A DNA stretch of 18,644 nt from Actinomycetes bacterium (lineage in GTDB: Bacteria > Actinomycetota > Actinomycetes > S36-B12 > GCA-2699445), in the NCBI GenBank assembly GCA_022600255.1, contig JAHZKU010000176.1, positions 1 through 18,644 on the forward strand, read 5' to 3'. The stretch's first letter is position 1. The number at the start of each line of letters is the position of its first letter. Positions 1 to 6,710 of the stretch are shown one piece after another. Position numbers and translations under genes: made by a program. The notes beneath the pieces are model-generated. The model made no database searches, was not told the origin of the DNA, and was given only the letters and a program-made list of their open reading frames with translations.

Positions 1-1045
1 GCCACGGGATTCGGGGTAGTGTCAGCCAAGTGTTGGCCAGTATGACCCACAGGTCTTCCCGTGCGGCTTCGTGTGGATAGTGGGGGCTAGTCCGCAACTG
101 CGATCCCGTCTGTTCCAGCCAGCCAGCGGCCTGCGCCAATTCCAGGATCAGGGCAAGGTCCTCCGGCGGAATCCTGAGCCGCTCCGCACGCCGGCGCCAA
201 TCGCGCGCCACTAAGCCGCCTTTACTCAACAGCGGCAGCCCCTCGGCGGTGAGGGACGAGACAATCCGGTCGACAGTCCGAACGAAGAAATCAGCGGCGT
301 GGCCGGCGGATTCCTGCACACGTTCACGAGGCCACTGGGTGCCAGCGGTTAGGGTCGGCTCGACAGGGAGCGGAGTGGATAGCAGGCTGCCATGGCGAAT
401 CTCCAAGGACACTTCCCGCGGCAGCACGTAGGAGGCTTCGCCAACCGCCCGCAGAAAGCCGCGTTCGTGTAGCCAGATCGCGGGTAGTGGGGGTGATGTT
501 CCCAGGATCGTGAGCGTGGGAGAGTGCCACACCAAGTCCCGCAGGAGTTCGTGTGTTCCCGTTGGGGCGGTCACGAACGTGGTTGTGTCGGCCAGTTCGC
601 TCGCGAGTTGTTGCGGGGTCCGACCTCCCTGAAACGGCCGGACCACGGGGTCTAGCCCGCACGGATAGGGGCCGGCGGCCTCCCGGACTGCGGAGGGAAT
701 CCGCAGATCTGACGGCGGGCCCCACAGCAGCGCCAATGCGTGTAGCCGATCGGTGGCAGCCTGCACCTGCGTATCGGGTGAGGCCAAACCACTAGCGACT
801 ACCGATACCGACAACTTGTGATCTGAGGCAAGCGCGCAGTAGCCAGCTAGGACACCCGCGTCAGTTGCGGATAGCCCCGACAGGGCCGCCAACACGGACT
901 CAGATGAGTTCACCCGGCGAGCGAGTTCACCAAAGTCTGGCGGGATCGGTCGCGCTAAATCGGTGCGGGACTCAAGTAGGCGCACCAAGTCTTCACCGGA
1001 GCGCTGGCGCAGGTCATCTGCAAGGCTGCGGGGACTGGAGGGCAT
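1..1045 (-). CDS. Helicase-associated domain protein (XPB/Ssl2 N-terminal-like), partial
   Basis: The minus-strand frame stays open from an ATG at 1045 to the left edge, giving the first 348 residues; the C-terminus lies outside the window. A TAG sits in frame four codons upstream of the ATG, which fixes the start to this codon or a later one. The N-terminus (LADDLRQRSGEDLVRLLESR, then a DLARPIPPDFGELARRV stretch) and the winged-helix-like part near residues 270-348 (GGLVARDW, LELAQAAGWLEQ, REDLWVILANTWL) match the actinobacterial helicase-associated family that usually runs to roughly 700 residues and is related to the N-terminal region of XPB/Ssl2 helicases. Family knowledge suggests a DNA-repair or helicase-accessory role, but no catalytic helicase motif is visible here. 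It is divergent from the membrane protein gene at 1212. Confidence 0.75.
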   Translation of the reverse strand, partial: MPSSPRSLADDLRQRSGEDLVRLLESRTDLARPIPPDFGELARRVNSSESVLAALSGLSATDAGVLAGYCALASDHKLSVSVVASGLASPDTQVQAATDRLHALALLWGPPSDLRIPSAVREAAGPYPCGLDPVVRPFQGGRTPQQLASELADTTTFVTAPTGTHELLRDLVWHSPTLTILGTSPPLPAIWLHERGFLRAVGEASYVLPREVSLEIRHGSLLSTPLPVEPTLTAGTQWPRERVQESAGHAADFFVRTVDRIVSSLTAEGLPLLSKGGLVARDWRRRAERLRIPPEDLALILELAQAAGWLEQTGSQLRTSPHYPHEAAREDLWVILANTWLTLPRIPW

Positions 1046-1211
1046 GCCAGCACCCTATTCGGCCACGGTGACGATTGCGATTCGGGCGGCATCACGGGTC
1101 GGGAGCGCCGTAGCCTATGAACGCCCACCAGAGTCGCGCCCTCGCAAACTCAGGGGTGGGTCAGCCAAGGATGGGATTCGACCAGATCCATCGTCCGACG
1201 GGAGGTAAGCC

Positions 1212-1721
1212 ATGTCGCAGGAGCAGATAGTAGATGCAGCGGCGCCGTCGGGACGCCCCACGGCGGTGGTCATCTACGCCGCCATCACAATCCTCGGTGT
1301 CATCTCAGCGTTGACGGTCAAGGGATACACCGACGACGCCTACGAATTGGGTGCGATCGTGATTGGCTCGACGTTGGCGCTGATCATCGCGCACGCTTGG
1401 TCTGAGGTGCTGGCCACGGCGATGTTTAGTCGCACCCCCTTGAGCCGAGACTTGCTGCTGCACGAGTTCAAATTCGCGGCATATATGGGAATCCCCGCCG
1501 GGCTCACGGTCCTGTTGCTGTTGGTGATGGAGTTTCTTTCGCAATCCTTTGACGTGGCCGTGTTGGCGGTGATGCTGGCGATCGTGGCGTTGTTGTTTGT
1601 CGCCGCCACTGTGGGGTCGCGCCGGCAGGAATACGGTTGGGGACGCAGCTTGGCGTGGGGTGTGGCCAGTGCACTGGTCGGCCTGATCGCCGTTGTGGTC
1701 AAAGTCGTTTTAGGTGCCTGA
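1212..1721 (+). CDS. Small integral membrane protein, five predicted helices
   Basis: This 169-residue protein starts at an ATG preceded by a strong ribosome binding site, GGAGG at 1201-1205. Five hydrophobic segments are visible at about residues 18-35, 46-64, 89-109, 113-134 and 146-168. A short polar loop with Arg, Asp, His and Glu (about 72-87) lies between the second and third. There is no signal peptide, enzyme motif or recognised domain, so I do not assign a function. It sits directly upstream of the CIRCE-controlled groEL promoter on the same strand, but the 240-base gap and the CIRCE operators argue that groEL has its own promoter. It could be one of the generic actinobacterial membrane proteins of unknown role. 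Confidence 0.72.
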   Translation: MSQEQIVDAAAPSGRPTAVVIYAAITILGVISALTVKGYTDDAYELGAIVIGSTLALIIAHAWSEVLATAMFSRTPLSRDLLLHEFKFAAYMGIPAGLTVLLLLVMEFLSQSFDVAVLAVMLAIVALLFVAATVGSRRQEYGWGRSLAWGVASALVGLIAVVVKVVLGA

Positions 1722-1748
1722 ATCTGTCGCACCCGTACCCGATTGGGG

Positions 1749-1775
1749 CTTGCACTCGTTAGGGGAGAGTGCTAA
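1749..1775 (+). promoter_or_regulatory. CIRCE operator 1 (HrcA binding site)
   Basis: CTTGCACTC, nine bases, then GAGTGCTAA: the 9-9-9 layout of CIRCE, the operator of the heat-shock repressor HrcA. The right arm is a perfect match to the consensus and the left arm differs by the usual actinobacterial C/G changes. It lies 187 bases upstream of the groEL start codon. Confidence 0.93.
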
Positions 1776-1778
1776 TCA
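1750..1778 (+). promoter_or_regulatory. Candidate groEL promoter overlapping CIRCE 1
   Basis: A TTGCAC box at 1750-1755 and a TAATCA box at 1773-1778, separated by 17 bases, with a TG two bases before the -10 (1770-1771, extended -10 pattern). Both boxes lie in the CIRCE 1 arms, so a bound HrcA would cover the promoter. This is a visual match only; the -10 is imperfect. Confidence 0.45.
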
Positions 1779-1783
1779 TGGAG

Positions 1784-1810
1784 TTAGCACTCTCCGGTGT
1801 CGAGTGACAG
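1784..1810 (+). promoter_or_regulatory. CIRCE operator 2 (HrcA binding site)
   Basis: TTAGCACTC, nine bases, then GAGTGACAG. The left arm matches the CIRCE consensus perfectly and the right arm differs at two positions. It begins exactly 35 bases after the start of CIRCE 1, so the two operators are tandem copies between the promoter and groEL. Confidence 0.88.
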
Positions 1811-1961
1811 CCTGATTCTTAGGTTGTTGCGACGCTAGGGTGAGTTGCTGGTTCGATGAGGCCGCAGGGAATTCCACAGGACGGAATTGCGTGTGGCTGG
1901 CCGTCGCGGGCATCGTTCCGGAGCAAGCAATCAATCCGTATTAGCGGAGGAACGCCACCAA

Positions 1962-3608
1962 ATGTCAAAGATGATCGCGTTCGATGAGGACGCCCGTCGT
2001 GCACTCGAGCGGGGAATGAACACCCTTGCCGATGCCGTAAAAGTAACACTCGGCCCCAAAGGCCGGAACGTCGTTCTAGAGAAGAAGTGGGGTGCCCCCA
2101 CGATCACCAACGATGGTGTTTCCATCGCCAAGGAGATCGAACTTGAGGAGCCCTACGAGAAGATCGGTGCCGAACTCGTCAAAGAGGTCGCCAAGAAGAC
2201 CGATGATGTCGCAGGCGACGGAACCACAACAGCGACCGTGCTGGCGCAGGCGCTGGTCCGCGAAGGACTACGCAACGTGGCCGCCGGCGCTGGCCCGATG
2301 GCGCTGAAGCGCGGAATCGAGAAGGCTGTCGAGGCCGTCTCTGCCGAGCTGCTCAGCATGGCCAAAGAGGTTGAGACCAAAGAGCAGATTGCCGCAACCG
2401 CGAGCATCTCTGCCGCCGACGCCGAGGTCGGTGAAATCATCGCCGAAGCGATGGACAAGGTTGGTAAGGAAGGTGTCATCACGGTCGAAGAGAGCAACAC
2501 CTTCGGGCTCGAGCTTGAGCTGACTGAGGGGATGCGCTTCGACAAGGGTTACATCTCGCCTTACTTCGTGACCGACACCGAGCGGATGGAAACGGTCCTC
2601 GAGGATCCCTACATCCTGATCGTGAACTCCAAGATCACGAACGTGAAGGATCTCCTTCCGATCCTCGAGAAGGTCATGCAGAGCAGCAAGTCCTTGATGA
2701 TCATTGCGGAGGACATCGAAGGTGAAGCGCTGGCGACCCTCGTCGTCAACAAGATTCGCGGCACGTTCAAGTCGGTTGCAGTCAAGGCGCCTGGCTTCGG
2801 GGATCGCCGTAAGGCGATGCTGCAGGACATCGCGATCTTGACGGGTGGCCAGGTCATCTCCGAAGAGGTTGGCTTGAAGCTGGATGCGATTGAGCTGGAC
2901 ATGCTGGGCAAAGCTCGCAAGGTTGTTGTCAGCAAGGACGAAACCACCATCGTTGATGGTGATGGGGATGCAGATTTGATCCAGGGTCGCGTCAACCAGA
3001 TTCGTGCCGAGATTGAGAACTCCGATTCGGACTACGACCGGGAGAAGCTGCAGGAGCGGCTCGCGAAGTTGGCTGGCGGCGTTGCTGTCATCAAGGCCGG
3101 CGCTGCTACCGAGGTTGAGCTGAAAGAGCGCAAGCACCGCATCGAAGATGCCGTGCGGAACGCCAAGGCTGCTGTGGAAGAAGGCATCGTAGCCGGCGGC
3201 GGCGTGGCGTTGCTGCAGGCGACTGAAGCTGCGTTCGGGAGCTTGGTGCTGGAAGGTGACGAAGAGACTGGGGCTGCCCTAGTCCGTTCGGCCGCGTCGG
3301 CGCCGTTGAAGCAGATTGCCATAAACGCGGGTCTAGAAGGTGGCGTTGTTGCCGAGAAGGTACGCAACCTACCCGCAGGTCATGGTCTGAACGCGGCCAA
3401 CGGCGAGTATGTGGACATGATCGGTGCGGGCATCATCGATCCCGCTAAGGTCACCCGCTCCGCGCTGCTGAACGCGGCGTCTATCGCGGGTCTGTTCCTC
3501 ACCACCGAGGCTGTGGTGGCGGATAAGCCGGAGAAAACCCCGCCGATGCCCGCTGGCGGCGGCGACGACATGGGCGGCATGGGCGGCATGGGCGGTATGG
3601 GCTTCTAG
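1962..3608 (+). CDS. groEL: 60 kDa chaperonin GroEL
   Basis: This is the ATP-dependent cytosolic chaperonin that folds proteins inside a 14-subunit double ring, normally capped by GroES. The protein has 548 residues, the usual length. The ATP-site signature is intact: TLGPKGRNV near residue 29, NDGV at 50-53 and GDGTTT at 85-90. The C-terminus is the flexible Gly-Gly-Met repeat (three GGM units, then GF), typical of the housekeeping GroEL rather than the His-rich actinobacterial paralogue. The ATG at 1962 is chosen because GCGGAGG ends at 1950 and the conserved N-terminus begins here; the frame is open 25 codons further upstream, but without family similarity. Two CIRCE sites upstream indicate HrcA heat-shock repression. 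There is no groES next to it, so a groES-groEL pair probably lies elsewhere in the genome. Confidence 0.98.
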   Translation: MSKMIAFDEDARRALERGMNTLADAVKVTLGPKGRNVVLEKKWGAPTITNDGVSIAKEIELEEPYEKIGAELVKEVAKKTDDVAGDGTTTATVLAQALVREGLRNVAAGAGPMALKRGIEKAVEAVSAELLSMAKEVETKEQIAATASISAADAEVGEIIAEAMDKVGKEGVITVEESNTFGLELELTEGMRFDKGYISPYFVTDTERMETVLEDPYILIVNSKITNVKDLLPILEKVMQSSKSLMIIAEDIEGEALATLVVNKIRGTFKSVAVKAPGFGDRRKAMLQDIAILTGGQVISEEVGLKLDAIELDMLGKARKVVVSKDETTIVDGDGDADLIQGRVNQIRAEIENSDSDYDREKLQERLAKLAGGVAVIKAGAATEVELKERKHRIEDAVRNAKAAVEEGIVAGGGVALLQATEAAFGSLVLEGDEETGAALVRSAASAPLKQIAINAGLEGGVVAEKVRNLPAGHGLNAANGEYVDMIGAGIIDPAKVTRSALLNAASIAGLFLTTEAVVADKPEKTPPMPAGGGDDMGGMGGMGGMGF

Positions 3609-3639
3609 TCCACACACCCAAGCGGCACCCGCTGTCACC

Positions 3640-3686
3640 AAAATGGGGTGGTTCTGCGACTTCGGTCGGGGAACCACCCCATTTTT
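3640..3686 (+). terminator. Rho-independent terminator of groEL
   Basis: A 15-base perfect stem pairs 3640-3654 (reading AAAATGGGGTGGTTC) with 3671-3685, with a 16-base loop, and the stem runs into a T5 tract at 3682-3686. It lies 31 bases after the groEL stop codon. It also has an A-rich 5' side but nothing on the opposite strand nearby that would need it. Confidence 0.9.
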
Positions 3687-3837
3687 GACGTTGTAAGACG
3701 TCAGCGATCTGCAACGCGCAGGAGTTTGGGCGGCGCAGCGTTTGGACGTACCTGATGACTCGGGCGGGAATCGGGAATGCAGTGCGATCGTGATCTAGGG
3801 ATGCCCCAGCATAAGCCCAAAGCGCGGCCAGCCGACT

Positions 3838-3871
3838 GGCCGCCTCTTGACCCCTAACGGGTGAGGCGGCC
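3838..3871. other. Strong stem-loop in the groEL to 3925 intergenic region
   Basis: GGCCGCCTC at 3838-3846 pairs with GAGGCGGCC at 3863-3871, and inside it ACCC (3850-3853) pairs with GGGT (3859-3862). No T tract follows on either strand, so it is not a classical terminator. It lies 53 bases before the start of the small acidic protein gene and could be in its 5' leader. The rest of the 3609-3924 gap shows only the terminator at 3640-3686. Confidence 0.5.
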
Positions 3872-3924
3872 TGGGAAGTGCGAGAATCGAAGTAAGGCTC
3901 ACCCAAGATGTAGAGGTGGTTACG

Positions 3925-4251
3925 ATGTCACGGCGTGGTAAGAAGGCGCAGGCGGACGAACGCGGTAGCGAAGTGGTCGAAGAGTTGTATACCGAACTCT
4001 CCCGGGAGCTTGGTACTGACGGACCCGTCGAGACGTTTGGCCATCCAGACGAAAATGTCGTTGGCCGACTGGTCGAGGACGATGAGGGCGCTGGGCCGGA
4101 CAATACTTCCGAGGCCTTGGCAACAGATAGCCACGACACCACCGACCTTACTGCTGAGGAGTCGGCGGTGCACTTCGTTCCCGACTCCGACGAAACAGAG
4201 CGGGACCCATCGCTCACGCGCGCAGCGCGTCGCGAATTGGATGGTTTCTGA
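3925..4251 (+). CDS. Small acidic hypothetical protein
   Basis: The protein has 108 residues from an ATG at 3925, with an AGAGGTGG ribosome binding site at 3912-3919; an in-frame GTG at 3916 lies inside that site and is less likely. The first nine residues are basic (RRGKK), the remainder is strongly acidic and rich in Asp, Glu, Thr and Ser, and the C-terminus becomes basic again before a final DGF. No hydrophobic core, signal peptide or known domain is visible, so it is probably largely disordered. In the Streptomyces groEL2 neighbourhood, as I remember it, a cold-shock protein gene occupies this slot; this protein is not a cold-shock protein. The function is unknown. It is convergent with the sulfur-carrier gene. 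Confidence 0.65.
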   Translation: MSRRGKKAQADERGSEVVEELYTELSRELGTDGPVETFGHPDENVVGRLVEDDEGAGPDNTSEALATDSHDTTDLTAEESAVHFVPDSDETERDPSLTRAARRELDGF

Positions 4252-4275
4252 GCCCAAGCTCCGTTCTTGCGGTGG

Positions 4276-4301
4276 CCGGCCAGCGGGCCGAGCGCTGCCG
4301 G
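4276..4301. terminator. Possible bidirectional hairpin between convergent genes
   Basis: CCGG plus CAGCG (4276-4285, with one bulged C) pairs with CGCTG plus CCGG (4293-4301) around a seven-base loop. It lies in the 83-base gap between the acidic-protein gene and the sulfur-carrier gene, which converge here. There is no T tract, so calling it a terminator rests on position alone. Confidence 0.3.
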
Positions 4302-4334
4302 ACATACCCTGTGGCTGGGCTGGCGGTCGGTCGG

Positions 4335-4616
4335 TTAGCCGCCGGCCACAGCCGGAATCACGGCAATGGCTGAAGTCTGCGTCAACGGGGTTTCTAGGCC
4401 GTTGGTGAAGCGGACATCTTCGTCATCGACGTAAACGTTCACGAAGCGGCGCAAGGCGCCCTTATCGTCTAGGATGCGCGCCCCGATTCCGGGTGCGGCC
4501 GCTTCGAGAGCGGTGAGGGCGCTCTGCAACGTTTCCCCCGCGTCGGGCAGGCTGACCTCTGCCTCGTTATTGGTGTAGGTACGCAAGATTGTGGGGATGC
4601 GGACGGTGACTGCCAT
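4335..4616 (-). CDS. MoaD/ThiS-family sulfur-carrier protein (CysO-like)
   Basis: This 93-residue ubiquitin-fold protein belongs to the MoaD/ThiS/CysO family: beta-strand start (VTVRIPTILRTYT), a GETLQSALTALEAAAPGI helix, RRFVNVYVDDEDVRF in the middle, and the terminal AVAGG. The exposed C-terminal Gly-Gly is what an E1-like enzyme adenylates and converts to a thiocarboxylate that donates sulfur. The RRFVNVYVDDEDVR segment resembles the cysteine-synthesis carrier CysO more than the molybdopterin subunit MoaD, and no moaE, thiG or mec/cysM is nearby. Its gene lies 188 bases downstream of the threonine-synthase-like gene on the same strand, so both probably share the SAM-riboswitch transcript. 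The activating E1 (MoeB/ThiF type) must be elsewhere. The GAGAAACC before the ATG is a modest ribosome binding site. Confidence 0.88.
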   Translation of the reverse strand: MAVTVRIPTILRTYTNNEAEVSLPDAGETLQSALTALEAAAPGIGARILDDKGALRRFVNVYVDDEDVRFTNGLETPLTQTSAIAVIPAVAGG

Positions 4617-4804
4617 GGTTTCTCCTGTTATTGGTAGTGGGTGTTGATTCTGTTGTTTGTTGTCTCAAGTCCGGTGCAGGCCGACTCCGGCCCCGGCACG
4701 GTGCTCGATGGCGACTTACCCCAACGGTGGACCCTGAACCGCCAGTTTCCGCCGCTGAACCGGGGTCTGGCAGCGAGCTAGGTGAGGTTTCGGACGCGGA
4801 GCGG

Positions 4805-6079
4805 TTACTGCAGGGCCTGCGACACCTCGTCAACCGATGGATTGATCGTGGCCGTCGGGCCGACGACATCTGCCACGGCATCTAGGGTCTTGAGGCCGTC
4901 GCCAGTGTTCAGGAGCACTGTCTCGGCGTTCCGGTCCGCGCCGCCAGTGGCCAACAGCTTCTGGAAAGTCGCGAGCGTGACACCGCCGGCCGTCTCGGCG
5001 AAAATCCCTTCCTGTTCGGCCAACAGCCTGATCGCGGCTACGATCTCGGTGTCGGTCACGTCGGCAATGGCGCCACCGGTGCGCCGCACGACATCAAGGG
5101 CATACGGCCCATCGGCGGGATTGCCGATTGCTAGGGATTTCGCAATCGTGTCCGGTTTAACCGGCCGAACGACCTCTTGGCCTTCGGCGTAGGCTTGCGA
5201 CACCGGTGAGCAACCGGTGGCTTGGGCGCCGAAGACTCGGTAGTCGGCGGCCTCGATGAGTCCAAGACTGGTTAGTTCCCGCCAAGCCTTGTCAACCTTA
5301 GTCAGCAGAGAACCAGAAGCGACGGGGATGACCACCTGCTCTGGTGTCCGCCAGCCGAGCTGCTCGGCGATTTCGTAACCCATGGTCTTGCTGCCCTCGG
5401 CGTAGTAGGGCCGCAGATTCACGTTCACGAAGCCCCAGGATTCCGTGAGCGGGTTACCGATGAGTTCGCCGCAGAGTCGATTGACGTCATCATAGTTGCC
5501 CTTTACGGCCAATAACGTGCCCCCGTAGGTGGCTGTGGTGATTGTTTTGCCAGCCTCAAGGTTGGATGGAATCACCACCACCGACCCTTGACCCGCACGC
5601 GCGGCTGCCGCGGCCACGGCGTTGGCTAGGTTGCCAGTTGAGGCGCAAGCAATGGTGCTTAGGCCTAACCGCCTGGCTGCGGACTGCGCCACGGCCACCA
5701 CGCGATCTTTGAAGGAATGGGTCGGATTGCCGCTATCGTCCTTGACCCACAAGGGTGCGGTCATTCCCAGGGTGGCGGCGAGGTTGTCGGCCCGGACAAG
5801 TTTGGTGCGGCCGGGCGCCAGATTTGGCTCATCCTTGGCGTAGGCCGCTACGGGCAGGAGTCCGGAATACCGCCAAATGGATTCGGGTCCAGCCTCAATG
5901 CTGGCGCGAGTCACGCCGGTGAATGTGTAGGCAACCTCGAGAGGGCCGAAGCACTCCACGCAGGCGTAGGCCGCGCCAAGCTCATACTGGGCACCGCATT
6001 CGCGGCAAGTGAGATGGGTGGCAGGACCGAAGTCGGGTGCGGTACGCACCGGGGTCGTTTCGGTATCAATCGCAGTCAC
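4805..6079 (-). CDS. thrC: Threonine synthase-like PLP enzyme
   Basis: A fold-type II PLP enzyme of 424 residues in the threonine synthase family, which converts O-phosphohomoserine to threonine. An N-terminal zinc-ribbon-like pair (C25-x2-C28 and C40-x2-C43) is followed by the catalytic lysine in HSFKDR (K124), the phosphate-binding ASTGNLANA stretch near 147 and a late GDG loop. The usual threonine-synthase context is GSFKDRG; here it is HSFKDRV. The start is GTG at 6079, with GGGAG (minus strand, 6093-6089) nine bases upstream. A SAM-I riboswitch occupies the leader and a sulfur carrier gene follows. No hom or thrB neighbour is present, so this may be a paralogue acting in methionine or other sulfur amino-acid synthesis rather than the dedicated threonine enzyme. 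The family call is firm; the substrate is not. Confidence 0.87.
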   Translation of the reverse strand: MTAIDTETTPVRTAPDFGPATHLTCRECGAQYELGAAYACVECFGPLEVAYTFTGVTRASIEAGPESIWRYSGLLPVAAYAKDEPNLAPGRTKLVRADNLAATLGMTAPLWVKDDSGNPTHSFKDRVVAVAQSAARRLGLSTIACASTGNLANAVAAAAARAGQGSVVVIPSNLEAGKTITTATYGGTLLAVKGNYDDVNRLCGELIGNPLTESWGFVNVNLRPYYAEGSKTMGYEIAEQLGWRTPEQVVIPVASGSLLTKVDKAWRELTSLGLIEAADYRVFGAQATGCSPVSQAYAEGQEVVRPVKPDTIAKSLAIGNPADGPYALDVVRRTGGAIADVTDTEIVAAIRLLAEQEGIFAETAGGVTLATFQKLLATGGADRNAETVLLNTGDGLKTLDAVADVVGPTATINPSVDEVSQALQ

Positions 6080-6081
6080 GT

Positions 6082-6100
6082 GAGTAGGCTCCCTTTACTC
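6082..6100 (-). promoter_or_regulatory. Hairpin presenting the thrC ribosome binding site
   Basis: On the minus strand GAGTA (6100-6096) pairs with TACTC (6086-6082), and the nine-base loop holds the GGGAG ribosome binding site. The first three bases of the hairpin are also the last three of riboswitch helix P1, so the two helices compete. This could be the translational expression platform; which state is ON cannot be read from the sequence. Confidence 0.5.
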
Positions 6101-6221
6101 ATCTTTCCCGCTTTCGGGACGGAGTTGGCACCGATGACATATTCGAGACTCTTGTCGGAGTTGAATAGCGCGGTTGCCGGGGCTTCACAGGGCCGTTTCC
6201 CTCTGCCCCTCTGGATGAGGC
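6097..6221 (-). ncRNA. SAM-I (S-box) riboswitch
   Basis: On the minus strand, P1 is CTCATC (6219-6214) pairing with GATGAG (6103-6098). P2 begins right after with AGAGGGGC, AGAGGGAAACGGCCCT and GTGAAGCCCCGGCAACC, which carries the kink-turn and the CCCCGGCAACC hallmark. P3 is a hairpin built from ATTC/GAAT and ACTC/GAGT. Then come GGTGCCAACTCCG, P4 (CCCG, AAAG, CGGG) and GAAAGATGAG, which closes P1. All conserved S-box blocks are present in order. It binds S-adenosylmethionine and normally turns methionine and sulfur genes off. No terminator with a T tract lies between it and thrC, and the gap to the GTG is 18 bases, so control is probably at translation. Confidence 0.93.
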
Positions 6222-6710
6222 TATTTAGTTGTCGGATCAGCGGTACGAGCGCTGAACCCAAGCGGGCGACTCAGCTGTAGTACATCGCTGAACGTAACCA
6301 TGTGCCTAGCCAAGGGGCGCTGTGGGCGCCCTAGCAGCCGAGACATGTTCACTATCGCTCTAGAGAACAGCATCACATCAGGCGACGCCGTTATCTTGAT
6401 CCTTTAGTTTGGCACAGGCCGGGCCCCTGAGCCAACCAAGTCGGTTGGATCGGTTAGCCCCGGTTGCGCTGGAGGCTGTTTACGCCTCCTCTGGAATGAT
6501 CCGCGGACGGGCCAAAGTCGCAATCTCAGGATAGGCAGGCGGGCCGGCGTCAGTCCGGCGCTTAGCGACGGAAGGCTCCGAGTTCCACGCCGGATACGGT
6601 TGTCCGTCACTGGGCCCCTGGAAAGATTGGTCGATGGTGTAATCCACCCTGTAACTTTGAGGGTGGCCCGATCACTTCGCGGCCCTATCGTGGAGTTTGG
6701 AGTTTGGTCA
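6222..6710. other. Gene-free region between the thrC leader and gpgS
   Basis: About 490 bases hold no convincing reading frame. They must contain the thrC promoter on the minus strand and the gpgS promoter on the plus strand. Visible hairpins are GGGCGC/GCGCCC around 6316-6332, GGAGGC/GCCTCC around 6471-6489, and CCACCC (6644-6649) with GGGTGG (6661-6666), the last inside the gpgS leader. No known riboswitch pattern on the plus strand is recognised. Confidence 0.5.

Noticed and set aside
60..110. Suspected frameshift in the left-edge helicase-associated gene
   Set aside because: Re-reading showed a run of five G at this place; with it the minus frame stays open and the family-like sequence continues.
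1764..1795. 12-base inverted repeat as a single operator or terminator
   Set aside because: The 9-9-9 spacing of two CIRCE elements explains the arms better, and no T tract follows. The fold is kept only as a side note.
1887..1961. 25-codon N-terminal extension of groEL
   Set aside because: The conserved GroEL N-terminus starts at 1962 with a ribosome binding site at the right distance; the extension has no family similarity.
2268..3137. Long open frame of 289 codons antisense to groEL
   Set aside because: It mirrors the codon structure of a highly conserved gene and encodes no recognisable protein.
6600..6710. TTG start giving gpgS 37 extra residues
   Set aside because: No ribosome binding site there, no similarity to the family, and the hairpin at 6644-6666 lies inside it.
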